NCBI GenBank assembly: GCA_026400835.1
Contig: JAPLOA010000087.1
Location: 306,306-370,305, forward strand
Direction of reading: 5' to 3'
DNA: 64,000 nt
DNA from: Planctomycetales bacterium
GTDB taxonomy: Bacteria; Planctomycetota; Planctomycetia; Planctomycetales; Planctomycetaceae
A program made the position numbers and the translations under genes. The notes under the pieces were generated by a model, which saw only the letters and a program-made list of their open reading frames with translations, ran no database searches and had not been told where the DNA came from. Below are positions 35,839 through 45,078 of the stretch, one piece after another (the stretch's first letter is position 1; every line of letters begins with the position of its first letter).

Positions 35839-38800
35839 TTAAAGTTCCTTCAGCCGTTTTCCTGCGTCTTCCACTTTGGCATGCTGCGGATAACCTTCGA
35901 TCAACTGCTGATAACAATTCTTCGCCTGATCCACATCCTTGAGAACTTCAAAGCATCGAGCCGCCTCGAATAACGCCATCGCAGACCATTCCGGATGACG
36001 GTAAGCAAAGGCCGCTTTCAGAAAATGCTTTGTCGCTTCTTTGTGGTTCTTCTGAGCAAAGAAGCATTCACCGATCATGAAACGAGCTTTCGCGGCGGTC
36101 TCGGTATCGGTCTCCTCCGTCACCTTCTCATAGGCTTTAATCGCCTCTTCGATCTTATCCTGCTGCTGCAAAGCCCAGCCTGCTCCATACCGGGCTTCAG
36201 ATTTCAATTCAAAGTCCGGATACTCGTTCAGAACGCTCTGATGATACTTCAGGCTGTCTGACCATTTCTCCAAAGCCGCCGCACACTCTCCCGAGCGAAA
36301 AATCGCCAGTGCAGCATAAGTTGATTGATTCGCCGCAATCACCGGGGCGTAATGACCAAGGGCTGCCTCCCACTGCTTCTGGCGATAATCACATTCTGCC
36401 AGAAGGAACTCAGCATCCCCGGCCAGAGCCCCTTGCGGAAACTTCTTCAACTGCGTCGTGAATCCGTCAGCAGCTTCTTTCAGCAGGTCCTGTTTGAAGT
36501 AACTCCATGCGAGTTTGTGCGCGGCCTTCTCACCCAGTTCACTGTCTCCGGCTTTTGCCAAAGTGCTCTGGTAGGCCTTTGCGGCTTCCGCGTACTTCTC
36601 TGCTTCATACAGTGATTCACTCACTCGAAACAGGCTTTCCACCGCCAAAGGACTCTCAGGGTAGTCCTGGCCAAGCCGCTGGAACGCAGCAATCGATTCC
36701 GGCTGTTGTCCCAATTCGAAATGAGCCCAACCTAATTCATAGAGAACTTTGTCGGCATCCGCATACTTTGCATCAGCCCTCAGGATTCCCGCGTAAACTT
36801 TGGCAGCGTCAGCAAACTTCTGCTGCCCCGACAATGACAACCCCTGTAGATATTGAGCATCCAGCGAGTCCTCCTGAGCGGGCGATGATTTCAAATACTC
36901 CAGCACATTCTTTTCAGCGGCCTCATACTGCTGTAACTGGAACTCCGCCATTGCTCGCACATAAAGCCCCTTGCGAGCCTGTTCCGATCCTGCATAATTC
37001 TTTGCTAACGATTCTACAGCTTCTACGGCAGCCGCAGAATTTCCCTTTTTGAACTGACACCAGCTCAGGCCATACTGAGCGTGAGCCGCAAACTCACCCT
37101 GAGGCCACGACTTAATAACTGCAGCATACTCAGCCACGGCGTCATCGAAATTCCCCGAGGCATAAGCGACTTCTCCCAGCCGAAACGTCGCTTCTTCCAG
37201 CACATTGCTTTTCGGATACTGAGTCTGCAATTGTTTCAGCCTGGCGGCGCTGTCAGTCGGACGATCCAAACGACGATAAACATCCGCCAGAATCAGCAGT
37301 GTCTGGTCCGACTGCTCATGATCAGGTTTTGCCTTGAGCGACTCCTCAAAGCGTTCAGAGGCGGCGGACAACTGCTCCTTAGCGAGTTCACATCGCCCCA
37401 GAACTGCAAGAGCCTCGCTTTTCAGCGCGGGATCGGACAGGATGGCAAGAACCGGAGTCAGCCATTTGACAGCTTCATCAATTCGACCGGCTAACTGCAA
37501 ACCAAGGCCCGCTCGCACTTTCGCCAGCGGGGCATCTGGATGATCAGGACTCTGCTTGAGGAACTCCTCATAGAGCTTCACAGCGGCGTCAAATTCTTTC
37601 AGCAGCAGCCGTGATTCGGCTCCGATGAACATGACATCCGGCAGAAGTTTATCCTGAGGAAAACTTTGTTGAAACAAATCGGCGTTCTGTTTAGCCGCCG
37701 CGTTATCTCCCAGATCCAGCGCTGTCAGAGCCGACATGTAACCGGCCTGCGATGCAAGTTCCTCCTGAGGATACTTCTTTGCAAAGTCGGCATACAGGGC
37801 TGCCGTTTCTGTTCTTCTTCCGGGCAACTCGTACAAAGCATCAATGCGTGTCAGGATAAGCTGCGGCAGAGCAGGGCTGCTGGCGTGTTTCCTGATCGCC
37901 ACATCCAGAACTTCCAATGCCTGCAAAGCACTCTTTTCTTTCAGCAATGCTCGCGCAATCCACTGACTCGCTTCGGCGGCTTCCGGCACGTCACGCTTCG
38001 CGACATTCTCCAGTCCTGTTCGAGCAACCAAATACTGCCCGATCAGATAATAGCACTTCGCACCAGCGACTACGGACGTATCGTAGTGCTTCGTCTTCGG
38101 AAACTCCTTCGCCACGTTCCAATAGATCGCTCCAGCGTCCGCGTACTTTTCCTGTTCGTAAAGACAACGAGCCTGACGCAACATGGCCGTGTCCGCCAGT
38201 GGGAACTCTTTGGCTCGACTCACCAGTTCAAACTGTTTCGCAGCCTCGACAAACTTCTGTTCTGCAAAAAGACATTCCCCGTTTCGCATCCGAACTTCCG
38301 TCAACAATACATGCTTCGGAAATCGTTTTTCAAAATCCGCAAAGGTCTGCTGAGCATCGGACGGCTGCTTCAGCGATTCCAGACAAACTCCCAACGCATA
38401 AAGCGAGTCCGGGACGAGTTCATCCTGAGGAAAGGTTCTGGCAAGTTCGCGATAGCTGTCAGCCGCTTCCTGCAGACGATTCTGCTGGTACTGACTCTCA
38501 CCTCGATAGTACATCGCCCGAGCGGCAAATTCGCTCTTTGGGAAGTCTTTGCCCAGTCGCACAAACAGGGCCTCCGCCCGCGCGTAGTCTTCAGGCTTCT
38601 TTGCTTCCTGAGCAAGGCTGTACCACGCCGTTCCACAGTTCAGAATGGACTGATCGAGCAATTCAAACTTCGGGTACTTTTCCAGCACTGAGGCGAACGT
38701 GGCGGCGGCCGTCGCATACTGCTTCGCCTGAAGCTGGCAGGTGCCGAGATAATGCGTGGCCTTATCCACGCGAGGATCTTGCGCGAACCTGGTCAGAAAC

Positions 38801-38997
38801 GTTTGCCACTCTTCGATGGCCGAGTCATACAGTTTCTGATTCTGGAAACCCACCGCGACCGCAAACTGCCGAGTCGCTGCTTCTGATTCCTGCCCACGGC
38901 TGCTCGCTGCAAACGGACCCACAGCGAAAAACACCAGCAGGAAAAGAAATGCTGCGGCCCGATGTTTTACAGACTTGAGCATTCCGGCAGCGCACAT
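35839..38997 (-). CDS. very long secreted tetratricopeptide-repeat protein
   Basis: A 1052-residue protein. ATG 38997 is chosen because AGGA lies about 9 bases upstream; ATG 38982 is an in-frame alternative. A signal peptide follows (AAAFLFLLVFFAVGPFAASSRG). The rest is almost entirely TPR/BamD-like helical pairs of about 35 residues, each with an Ala-Tyr-Ala-x-Phe/Pro-x-Ser pattern and ending near FP or YP. Typical units are YDSAIEEWQTFLTRFAQDPR, YATAAATFASVLEKYPKF, NRLQEAADSYRELARTFPQD and EEAIKAYEKVTEETDTETA. Some 25-30 repeats are likely. It probably acts as a periplasmic scaffold for protein complexes. The gene lies 16 bases downstream of dcd on the same strand. Confidence 0.88.
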   Translation of the reverse strand: MCAAGMLKSVKHRAAAFLFLLVFFAVGPFAASSRGQESEAATRQFAVAVGFQNQKLYDSAIEEWQTFLTRFAQDPRVDKATHYLGTCQLQAKQYATAAATFASVLEKYPKFELLDQSILNCGTAWYSLAQEAKKPEDYARAEALFVRLGKDFPKSEFAARAMYYRGESQYQQNRLQEAADSYRELARTFPQDELVPDSLYALGVCLESLKQPSDAQQTFADFEKRFPKHVLLTEVRMRNGECLFAEQKFVEAAKQFELVSRAKEFPLADTAMLRQARCLYEQEKYADAGAIYWNVAKEFPKTKHYDTSVVAGAKCYYLIGQYLVARTGLENVAKRDVPEAAEASQWIARALLKEKSALQALEVLDVAIRKHASSPALPQLILTRIDALYELPGRRTETAALYADFAKKYPQEELASQAGYMSALTALDLGDNAAAKQNADLFQQSFPQDKLLPDVMFIGAESRLLLKEFDAAVKLYEEFLKQSPDHPDAPLAKVRAGLGLQLAGRIDEAVKWLTPVLAILSDPALKSEALAVLGRCELAKEQLSAASERFEESLKAKPDHEQSDQTLLILADVYRRLDRPTDSAARLKQLQTQYPKSNVLEEATFRLGEVAYASGNFDDAVAEYAAVIKSWPQGEFAAHAQYGLSWCQFKKGNSAAAVEAVESLAKNYAGSEQARKGLYVRAMAEFQLQQYEAAEKNVLEYLKSSPAQEDSLDAQYLQGLSLSGQQKFADAAKVYAGILRADAKYADADKVLYELGWAHFELGQQPESIAAFQRLGQDYPESPLAVESLFRVSESLYEAEKYAEAAKAYQSTLAKAGDSELGEKAAHKLAWSYFKQDLLKEAADGFTTQLKKFPQGALAGDAEFLLAECDYRQKQWEAALGHYAPVIAANQSTYAALAIFRSGECAAALEKWSDSLKYHQSVLNEYPDFELKSEARYGAGWALQQQDKIEEAIKAYEKVTEETDTETAAKARFMIGECFFAQKNHKEATKHFLKAAFAYRHPEWSAMALFEAARCFEVLKDVDQAKNCYQQLIEGYPQHAKVEDAGKRLKEL

Positions 38998-39013
38998 GAC
39001 TGAGTTCCTGATG

Positions 39014-39589
39014 TCATTCGTTCGGACTTTGTTTTCCGTCACCGAAGTCGAGGGTCTTCTGACGGTCTTCTCGACCCAGCTCCTTGTACAGAAAGCTGGG
39101 CTGGATGTCTTTATTCTTCTGATACTTGCCTGTGCTGTATTCGGTAATCTCACCTTCCACCGTATGGTAGAAGACCTGGCAAACCTGTACACCAGGATAA
39201 ATCCGAATCGGCTGGATGGCAATCATCTCCAGCGTCCAGTACCCACAAAAGCCCACGTCACCGAAGCCAGCAGTTACATGCACAAACATCCCCAGCCGAC
39301 CAATCGAAGATCTGCCTTCAAGCATCGGCACGAGGTTGCGAGTTTCCGTGTACTCAATCGTGCGACCAAGGTACATCTGATTTGGCTGCAGGACTAATCC
39401 TTCCGGCGGAATCAGGATCCTGCGAAAGCGATTGGGACGCTTCATGTCCAGGATGATTTCTTCATAGACCAGAAGTTCATCATGCAGGCGCAAGTTGTAA
39501 CTGTTGGGATTGAGCTGATCCTCGTTGAAAGGATCGATGCCAATGTCAGTACCGAGGCGAGCCCTGATTTCGCTGCCGCTAAGAATCAT
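39014..39589 (-). CDS. dcd: dCTP deaminase
   Basis: A 191-residue enzyme that converts dCTP to dUTP (and in some members on to dUMP), feeding thymidylate synthesis in the cytoplasm. Start at 39589 gives MILSGSEIRARLGTDIGIDPF. Family blocks are NPNSYNLRLHDELLVYEE, the substrate-binding VPMLEGRSSIGRLGMFVHVTAGFGDVGF, the catalytic Glu in GYWTLEMIAIQP, and the C-terminal IRIYPGVQVCQVFYHTVEGE with TGKYQKNKDIQPS. Length equals the family norm. Its start overlaps the stop of the upstream secreted-protein gene as ATGA, and the TPR gene follows closely. Confidence 0.92.
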   Translation of the reverse strand: MILSGSEIRARLGTDIGIDPFNEDQLNPNSYNLRLHDELLVYEEIILDMKRPNRFRRILIPPEGLVLQPNQMYLGRTIEYTETRNLVPMLEGRSSIGRLGMFVHVTAGFGDVGFCGYWTLEMIAIQPIRIYPGVQVCQVFYHTVEGEITEYSTGKYQKNKDIQPSFLYKELGREDRQKTLDFGDGKQSPNE

Positions 39590-40341
39590 GGAACACCTGC
39601 CGTCCGAAAGACTCGGTAGCGGCTTCTGCAGAGGGTCTGTGGGAATAAGTTCATGAGCTGACAAGCCGGTGAACTCCCTCCGGGAGCCTGACGGCCTGAA
39701 CAGCAACGAGAATAACGAGCGAACGCTCCTGATGATTCAAAGCACTTCCTGTGCGCCGGCAGACCAGAATTCCACCAGCAGTGCGGAGAGTACGGCAGTC
39801 GACTGCGGGATTCAACCGGACATCCGTTTTCCGAAATTGTTCCGGTCACCGTCATTTGATACTGACCGCCCTGCAGAGTGGCCAGGTTTCCCTTCAGAAA
39901 CTGCACATTCATGGTGATTGTCGCATTGCCGGGGCTTATGCAGGAGACCTGAACCGCGGCTGTCTCATCGCCACTGGTGTATTCAGTCCGGTCATCGGCG
40001 ACATCAAACCGCCAACGCGCACTTGAGTTGCCCGAAACTCGAGCCAATCTCAGCCGAGCGTCACGTTTGAAACCTCGACTGTTAAAATGCCGGAAAGCAT
40101 GATCTGTGGTCAAGCGAATGATCGCCCCGGTTCCGGAAGTCGTCCGTGCGGACCACAACTGGCTGGAAAACATCACATCAGAACCCGTCTTCGGGTGAGT
40201 TGTCGTTCGGTTCGGGCTCAACGCATCCAACTGCATCGCGGGGGCAATACGGACCTGATACCGAGTTGCATCCTGAGCGTACAACTCCTGCACCGCCGCC
40301 AGCAGCAGGATCACCGGCATGAACTGTGAGCAAAAAATCAT
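39586..40341 (-). CDS. hypothetical secreted protein with odd C-terminus
   Basis: A 251-residue product from ATG 40341, with a signal peptide (CSQFMPVILLLAAVQELYA). The first about 175 residues look like a beta-rich secreted domain (RYQVRIAPAMQLDALSPN, ATITMNVQFLKGNLATLQGG, YQMTVTGTISENG). The last about 75 residues turn Cys/Arg/Ser-rich (SRLPYSPHCWWNSGLPAHRK, FARYSRCCSGRQAPGG), as expected after a frameshift. On the other hand the stop overlaps the dcd start codon as ATGA, a normal coupling arrangement. Either the tail is real or the original stop near 39825 was lost. No family is recognised. Confidence 0.55.
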   Translation of the reverse strand: MIFCSQFMPVILLLAAVQELYAQDATRYQVRIAPAMQLDALSPNRTTTHPKTGSDVMFSSQLWSARTTSGTGAIIRLTTDHAFRHFNSRGFKRDARLRLARVSGNSSARWRFDVADDRTEYTSGDETAAVQVSCISPGNATITMNVQFLKGNLATLQGGQYQMTVTGTISENGCPVESRSRLPYSPHCWWNSGLPAHRKCFESSGAFARYSRCCSGRQAPGGSSPACQLMNLFPQTLCRSRYRVFRTAGVP

Positions 40342-41115
40342 CGGAATGCCGCAAAGTCCACTGGGTCCGCCGACTGACGATGCACGCTCATCCTGAACGC
40401 CATCCGGGGAGACCCTATCCCTCAAAAACCGGTCGACAAGCCAATGAACTCGACGAATGATCTAACCGGCGGATCTCAAACTGAAATCGCTGCCAGATCG
40501 ACTCCAATCGTTACATACCGCACAATCCGAATGCTGCGTGACTGCAACAAATGATGTGATCCTCTGCAGAACTTTCATCCACTGCCAGGCATCACTCTCG
40601 CGAGCAACAGACCGCGCCTCCGCAATTCGTCAGAGATTATCCATCGTTCGCGAGGTCTTCCTGACTGTCCAGGTCGAAGTCTTGAGAATTCTTCGAATGG
40701 CCTGCAGCGTATCATCGCGAATGAAGCCTGTATCATCACGGAGCAATGCTTCGAGTGGATACAACCGCAAGAACGAAACTCGCCTCGGAGAATCGGGGCA
40801 CAATCAATTGGCTGCCGGTTCAGTCTCCACGGCTGTTGACAGCACATCGGCCCGTCTGAGTAAGTTGATTCGAGACATCCTCGCGACACCAACGACGGAA
40901 ACTGCCAGTCCTGCATAGCCTGCAAATGAATCCACAGGAGTTCGCATCGTCACCCTGTTTGGGGCTGCTTTACACAAGGGAACAACAACATCGTTGCACA
41001 TGAAATGGCCACCTCTGTCACACCGTCAGAAGAATTGGCCAGTCCCGGGTTGATAGCCAACAGAGTACATATTCTACGGATCTATCACCACTTTTTGCGG
41101 ATGCCAGAAGAAACA
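40342..41115. other. 774-base spacer with no secure gene
   Basis: Frames are open on both strands around 40540-40925, without convincing starts or families. The best small candidate is a minus-strand frame ending at 40804 that could start at 40947 (MRTPVDSFAGYAGLAVSVV..., about 47 residues with one hydrophobic segment), but support is weak. No repeat is evident. Confidence 0.4.
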
Positions 41116-41144
41116 GCCCGAAGGTTCGTTGTGAACCTTCGGGC
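41116..41144 (-). terminator. strong hairpin downstream of the tad genes
   Basis: A perfect 12-bp stem GCCCGAAGGTTC / GAACCTTCGGGC with a 5-base loop. Read on the minus strand it is followed by TGTTTCTTCT. It lies 123 bases beyond the tadC stop, so it probably ends the tad transcript. The T-tract is weak, and it could instead be a 3'-end processing or stabilising hairpin. Confidence 0.6.
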
Positions 41145-41267
41145 CGAGACATAAGGATGCCTGATGTTGCTGTTTCGTATATCTCGTTGCGCCGGGAGGA
41201 ATCTTTCCCTCGCCAATTGGCATTCAGACAACAAAACGGAATCGATCAAGCGAAATGTTTTCACCGA

Positions 41268-42203
41268 TCAGGTGTTCAACATATTCTCCATCAACTGAAT
41301 CGCGGCGGGACCAACAAGTACGACGAAGATCCCCGGAAAGATGAACAGTACCAGTGGGAAGATCATCTTCACTGCGGACTGTTGAGCCTTCTCTTCGGCC
41401 ATCTGGCGACGTTTAATTCGCATGCTGTCGGATTGTACTCGCAGAGCTTGTGCTATGGACGAACCGAATCGGTCGGCCTGAATCAGAATCGCAACCAGGG
41501 CTCGCATGTCATCCACACCAGTGCGTACGCCAAGGTCATGCAGAACTTCTCGACGTGGCTTGCCCATCTGCAGTTGCATATTGGCCGTGGAAAGTTCGGA
41601 ACAAACTTCCGGAGCACTGGGAGCGAGTTCTTCCGAAATTCGACGCATCCCGGCATCAAGACCGAGGCCAGCTTCCACACAGACGACAAGCAGGTCGAGC
41701 GCATCGGGAAGCTGCAGAAAGATCTTTTTCTGCCGGCCGGATTTCATCAGCGTCAGAATAACTTCCGGAATATAAAACCCCGCACCGCCTCCAATGATCA
41801 GTGACATCATTGAGTCTTTGCTTAACCCGGCAGAGGCAAATCCGTAGACGCCTCCGAACAACAAGCCAACGATCAGGCACATCAATTTGATCGCGAGAAA
41901 GTTACGAGTCGCATTAGGCTTGGAAAAGCCGGCATTCGCAAGTCGAGTCTTGAGGTTGCTCTGTTCGAGTTCACTCTTGGATTCCAGTGCTTTGGACATC
42001 GCCGGAGCGGCTTTTTCAATCATACTGCCCATCGCAGAATTTGATTGTCCGCCCTCACGCTTCTGTCGAGCAAATGGGTCTCGCCACTCTTCCAGACGTT
42101 CCGAGGCCCTGGAGGATTTTCGAGAGAACATGCTGACAACGCCCCACAGACCGGCTGTGATGGCAATGAAAGCTGCGATAGGGAGTATTGTGTTTATGTC
42201 CAT
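41268..42203 (-). CDS. tadC: Tad pilus inner-membrane protein TadC
   Basis: A 311-residue GspF-domain membrane protein. The T2SSF domain (about 160-290) carries FLQLPDALDLLVVCVEAGLGLDAGMRRISEELAPSAPEV, RREVLHDLGVRTGVDDMRALV and SIAQALRVQSDSMRIKRRQMAEEKAQQSAVKMIFPLVLFIFP, the classic TadC/GspF pattern. Two N-terminal and one C-terminal transmembrane segments are present. With TadB it forms the platform on which the TadA ATPase drives Flp pilus assembly. It is third in the order tadA-tadB-tadC, 197 bases after tadB. Confidence 0.92.
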   Translation of the reverse strand: MDINTILPIAAFIAITAGLWGVVSMFSRKSSRASERLEEWRDPFARQKREGGQSNSAMGSMIEKAAPAMSKALESKSELEQSNLKTRLANAGFSKPNATRNFLAIKLMCLIVGLLFGGVYGFASAGLSKDSMMSLIIGGGAGFYIPEVILTLMKSGRQKKIFLQLPDALDLLVVCVEAGLGLDAGMRRISEELAPSAPEVCSELSTANMQLQMGKPRREVLHDLGVRTGVDDMRALVAILIQADRFGSSIAQALRVQSDSMRIKRRQMAEEKAQQSAVKMIFPLVLFIFPGIFVVLVGPAAIQLMENMLNT

Positions 42204-42400
42204 GACGTTGTCTCACAAGGTCAGATAAATCCGGAAACGACTTGCTGTACTGACAGAAGCCGATCAAGGCTGTGAATTCATTCGCAGGACGACTGTTCAG
42301 GCCGTCAGCGAGGCGAAGAACGATCGATTTCTGACGCCCTGAAGAAGGCATCATCCATTTTCTTCACAACCTGTACCCGATGTTAAAGAAGCCTGACTGA

Positions 42401-43363
42401 TCACACCTTAATATCCACAATCTTCTTGATCGCAATTGCACCCAGAACCTGCAGGAAGATAGCCACGCTGATCATTTGGCGGCCAATCTCACGGTTGAAC
42501 AACAACATGACATAGTCAGGATTCAAATAGTACACGGCAATGAAGAGTCCAATCGGAAGTGCCATCAGTACGATCCCGGAGATTCGGCCTTCACCAGTCA
42601 AGGCTTTCACCATGCCCAGAATCTTGAACCGCTCGCGAACGAGGTAGCTGATCTTGTTCAGAATCTCTGCGAGGTCGCCCCCGGCCTGACGCTGAATTGC
42701 CACGGCCGTGACGAAGAACTGAAGGTCCATATTGGGAATTCGCACAAGCATGTTTCGCAATGCCTGTTCGATCGGAATCCCAAGGTTTTGTTCGTCATAA
42801 ACAGTCCGAAACTCTGTCGAAATCGGAGCTGGCATTTCACTGGCAACAACATTCAGCCCGGACGCCAGACTGTGTCCCGACTTCAGTGCTCGTGACATGA
42901 GGTCGAGCGCATCAGATAACTGCTTTTCAAATTTCGCGAAGCGTGATCTGCGTCGCCACCAGAGCCAGATCCATGGAGCACCAAAACCCATCGTGGCTCC
43001 GGCCGGAATCAATGGCAGTGGTGCTCGACCAATCACGGTCAACATCGCTCCCAGGGCACCGGTACCAGCACATAACATCAGAAAATGATCGATCTTGACA
43101 GGCGAATCAGCCTGCCGAAAGAAGAGCGGCAGCCTGCTGAACTTCTGAATAATCCCGCCGATCAAGCCCTGTGCTGTCGAAAGACCATCACGCATCAGCC
43201 CTTCGGTGATTTCGGATTTCGATGGCTGAGCGGTCCCTGTAAACGCCGCGAGCCGCGTCTCCAGCGTGGAATCAGACTTGCCCTGCAAAGCAAATCCAAC
43301 CCCGAACACCAGCGCGATCACGCCGATAAACGCCGAGATCATGATAAGCAGGTTTGGATCCAT
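42401..43363 (-). CDS. tadB: Tad pilus inner-membrane protein TadB
   Basis: A 320-residue GspF-domain membrane protein paralogous to TadC. It has an N-terminal transmembrane segment (LIMISAFIGVIALVFGVGF) and a middle pair (LCAGTGALGAMLTVIG, LIPAGATMGFGAPWIWLWW). The T2SSF domain starts at FEKQLSDALDLMSRALKSG with HSLASGLNVVASEMPAPIST, GIPIEQALRNMLVRIPNMDL and GGDLAEILNKISYLVRERFK, and closing transmembrane segments follow. Together with TadC it anchors Flp pilus biogenesis. It lies 116 bases after tadA with a strong hairpin in that gap. Confidence 0.92.
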   Translation of the reverse strand: MDPNLLIMISAFIGVIALVFGVGFALQGKSDSTLETRLAAFTGTAQPSKSEITEGLMRDGLSTAQGLIGGIIQKFSRLPLFFRQADSPVKIDHFLMLCAGTGALGAMLTVIGRAPLPLIPAGATMGFGAPWIWLWWRRRSRFAKFEKQLSDALDLMSRALKSGHSLASGLNVVASEMPAPISTEFRTVYDEQNLGIPIEQALRNMLVRIPNMDLQFFVTAVAIQRQAGGDLAEILNKISYLVRERFKILGMVKALTGEGRISGIVLMALPIGLFIAVYYLNPDYVMLLFNREIGRQMISVAIFLQVLGAIAIKKIVDIKV

Positions 43364-43439
43364 GGAAGAGGTCCGTAAAGGGTCACAATTTGTACAGAAT
43401 CAGATTAGCAGAAGCAGTTGGGACAAAATGAATCAAAGG

Positions 43440-43470
43440 ATGGCCTTCGAATAATGCATTCGAAGGCCAT
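43440..43470 (-). promoter_or_regulatory. intercistronic hairpin between tadA and tadB
   Basis: A perfect 12-bp stem ATGGCCTTCGAA / TTCGAAGGCCAT with a 7-base loop, lying in the 116-base gap after the tadA stop. On the minus strand it is followed by TCCTTTGATTCATTTT, too mixed for a standard terminator. It probably acts as a processing, stabilising or partial-termination site within the tad operon. Confidence 0.6.
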
Positions 43471-43479
43471 CGCGATCTC

Positions 43480-44790
43480 TTATGGTGATCGCATCACGCG
43501 AGCAGCAAACAGGCCGTTCGGCAGCCGAACTCCGCCGGCTTCCAGTTGTTCGATACATTTAGGACGAACTCCAGTCGATTCGAAGTGCCCGAAGGCTTTT
43601 CCATTTTCTCCAATGCCGTCCTGAATAAACTTGAAGATGTCCTGCATCACAATCGTCTCACCTTCCATACCCACGATCTCAGTGATGTAGGTCACCTTTC
43701 GCGGACCGCCCTGAAGTCGATTCGCCTGAATAATCAAATGCACAGCGGACGCAATCTGTTTTCGAATGGCGGACATTGGCAGTTCGCAACCGCTCATGTT
43801 TACGAGCGTTTCAATTCGCGAAATTGCGTCACGAGGATTGTTGGCGTGAACTGTCGTCAGAGATCCGTCGTGACCCGTGTTCATGGCCTGAAGCATGTCC
43901 AGTGCCTCACCACCTCGGCATTCGCCGATGATGATTCGGTCCGGACGCATTCGCAGGGCGTTCTTCACAAGGTCCGTCGCCGTGACTTTCCCTTTTCCTT
44001 CGATGTTCGGCGGGCGAGTTTCCAGCCGCAGCACATGCTCCTGCTGAAGTTGAATTTCTGCAGCATCTTCGATCGTAATAATTCGGTTTTCGTTGGAAAT
44101 GAAGCTCGAGAGTGTATTCAACAGCGTCGTTTTTCCAGAACCGGTGCCTCCACTGATGATGATATTCAGCCGTGCCTTCATGGCTCCTTCAAGGAACATC
44201 ACCATTTCCGGTGTGAATGCTCCAAACTTCAACAGGTCTTCGAGGGTCAGCGGGTTCGAACCGAAACGACGAATGGTCAAAGATGGTCCATCGAGTGCCA
44301 ACGGCGGAATGATTGCATTCAAACGGGAACCATCCGGAAGACGAGCGTCCACCATTGGCGACGTTTCATCAACGCGTCGACCTACGCGAGAAACAATGCG
44401 GTCCAGAATCTGTAACAGGTGATCGTTGTCTCGAAAAGTGACGTCGGACTTGACGATGCGTCCGTTTTTTTCGAGAAACACGTTCTTCGGACCGTTGATC
44501 ATGATATCCGCGACGCCCTCTTCCTTGAGTAGCAATTCCAGAGGTCCGAAGCCAAACGCTTCATCGAGAACTTCTTCGACCAGACGTTCACGTTCTGATC
44601 GATTCAGCAGCGGATTTTCAGTATCGCAGAGATGTTCCACGACGACTCGAATTTCGCGCCGCAGGGAATCTCCTTCGAGTTCTGACAGTCGTGTCAGGTC
44701 GAGTTTCTCCACGAGTTTTCCGTGGATGTGTGACTTCAGCGCTTCAAAGTCGTTGGATGTCTGGCGAGAAGGCTTGAGAGGGGCAATCAT
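43480..44790 (-). CDS. tadA: Tad/CpaF-type pilus assembly ATPase
   Basis: A 436-residue hexameric secretion ATPase powering Flp pilus assembly. The N-terminal helical region ([20 protein letters not shown]) leads into [40 protein letters not shown]. The Walker A motif [18 protein letters not shown] lies at about 216-223, the Asp box [25 protein letters not shown] follows, then Walker [22 protein letters not shown] and the His box [23 protein letters not shown]. It matches CpaF/TadA rather than GspE (no zinc-finger Cys tetrad). A Shine-Dalgarno GGAGTG precedes the start. Upstream tad genes (cpaB, rcpA, tadZ) are not in the 300 bases before it. Confidence 0.95.
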   Translation of the reverse strand: MIAPLKPSRQTSNDFEALKSHIHGKLVEKLDLTRLSELEGDSLRREIRVVVEHLCDTENPLLNRSERERLVEEVLDEAFGFGPLELLLKEEGVADIMINGPKNVFLEKNGRIVKSDVTFRDNDHLLQILDRIVSRVGRRVDETSPMVDARLPDGSRLNAIIPPLALDGPSLTIRRFGSNPLTLEDLLKFGAFTPEMVMFLEGAMKARLNIIISGGTGSGKTTLLNTLSSFISNENRIITIEDAAEIQLQQEHVLRLETRPPNIEGKGKVTATDLVKNALRMRPDRIIIGECRGGEALDMLQAMNTGHDGSLTTVHANNPRDAISRIETLVNMSGCELPMSAIRKQIASAVHLIIQANRLQGGPRKVTYITEIVGMEGETIVMQDIFKFIQDGIGENGKAFGHFESTGVRPKCIEQLEAGGVRLPNGLFAARVMRSP

Positions 44791-45078
44791 TGAAATTCAC
44801 TCCGAAATCACTGTTCACATTCGCTCGGACGATCGGGCTGATGAAATATGGACCCTATGTCCGATGTTGGTCCTCTCTGGACAATAGGTCACGATTGCCG
44901 GTCGTGCGGGAACGATCAGTCCGGAATGTTGCACAGTTCCCACAAATGCAGCCGAACATCGCCGCATCGATGTAACGGCTGAATCGGTTATGCCGTTCGT
45001 GCTGCGAAGGAGAGGAGAGGAGGCGAAGCGGAAAGGAGGGAGTTTTGCAAGTTCCGGAAGATTAAAAACTGAAGACCA
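44791..45078. other. spacer with a purine-rich tract
   Basis: Within this 288-base gap a run of about 45 almost pure purines (GGAG/GGAAAGGAGG blocks, about 45006-45050) lies just beyond the mutY stop. No gene follows it on the plus strand, so it is not a ribosome-binding site in use. A structural or terminator role is unclear. Confidence 0.4.

Noticed and set aside
37666..38691. Plus-strand frame of 341 codons inside the TPR gene
   Set aside because: It is a shadow of the regular TPR codon pattern on the other strand; composition is Arg/Ser/Cys-rich and no domain is seen.
40538..40925. Overlapping plus and minus frames between dcd and tadC
   Set aside because: Both strands are open with similar length and no family; coding direction cannot be decided, so neither was listed.
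45006..45050. Purine-rich tract resembling tandem Shine-Dalgarno sites
   Set aside because: No start codon or coding frame follows on the plus strand, and the tract is at the 3' end of mutY.
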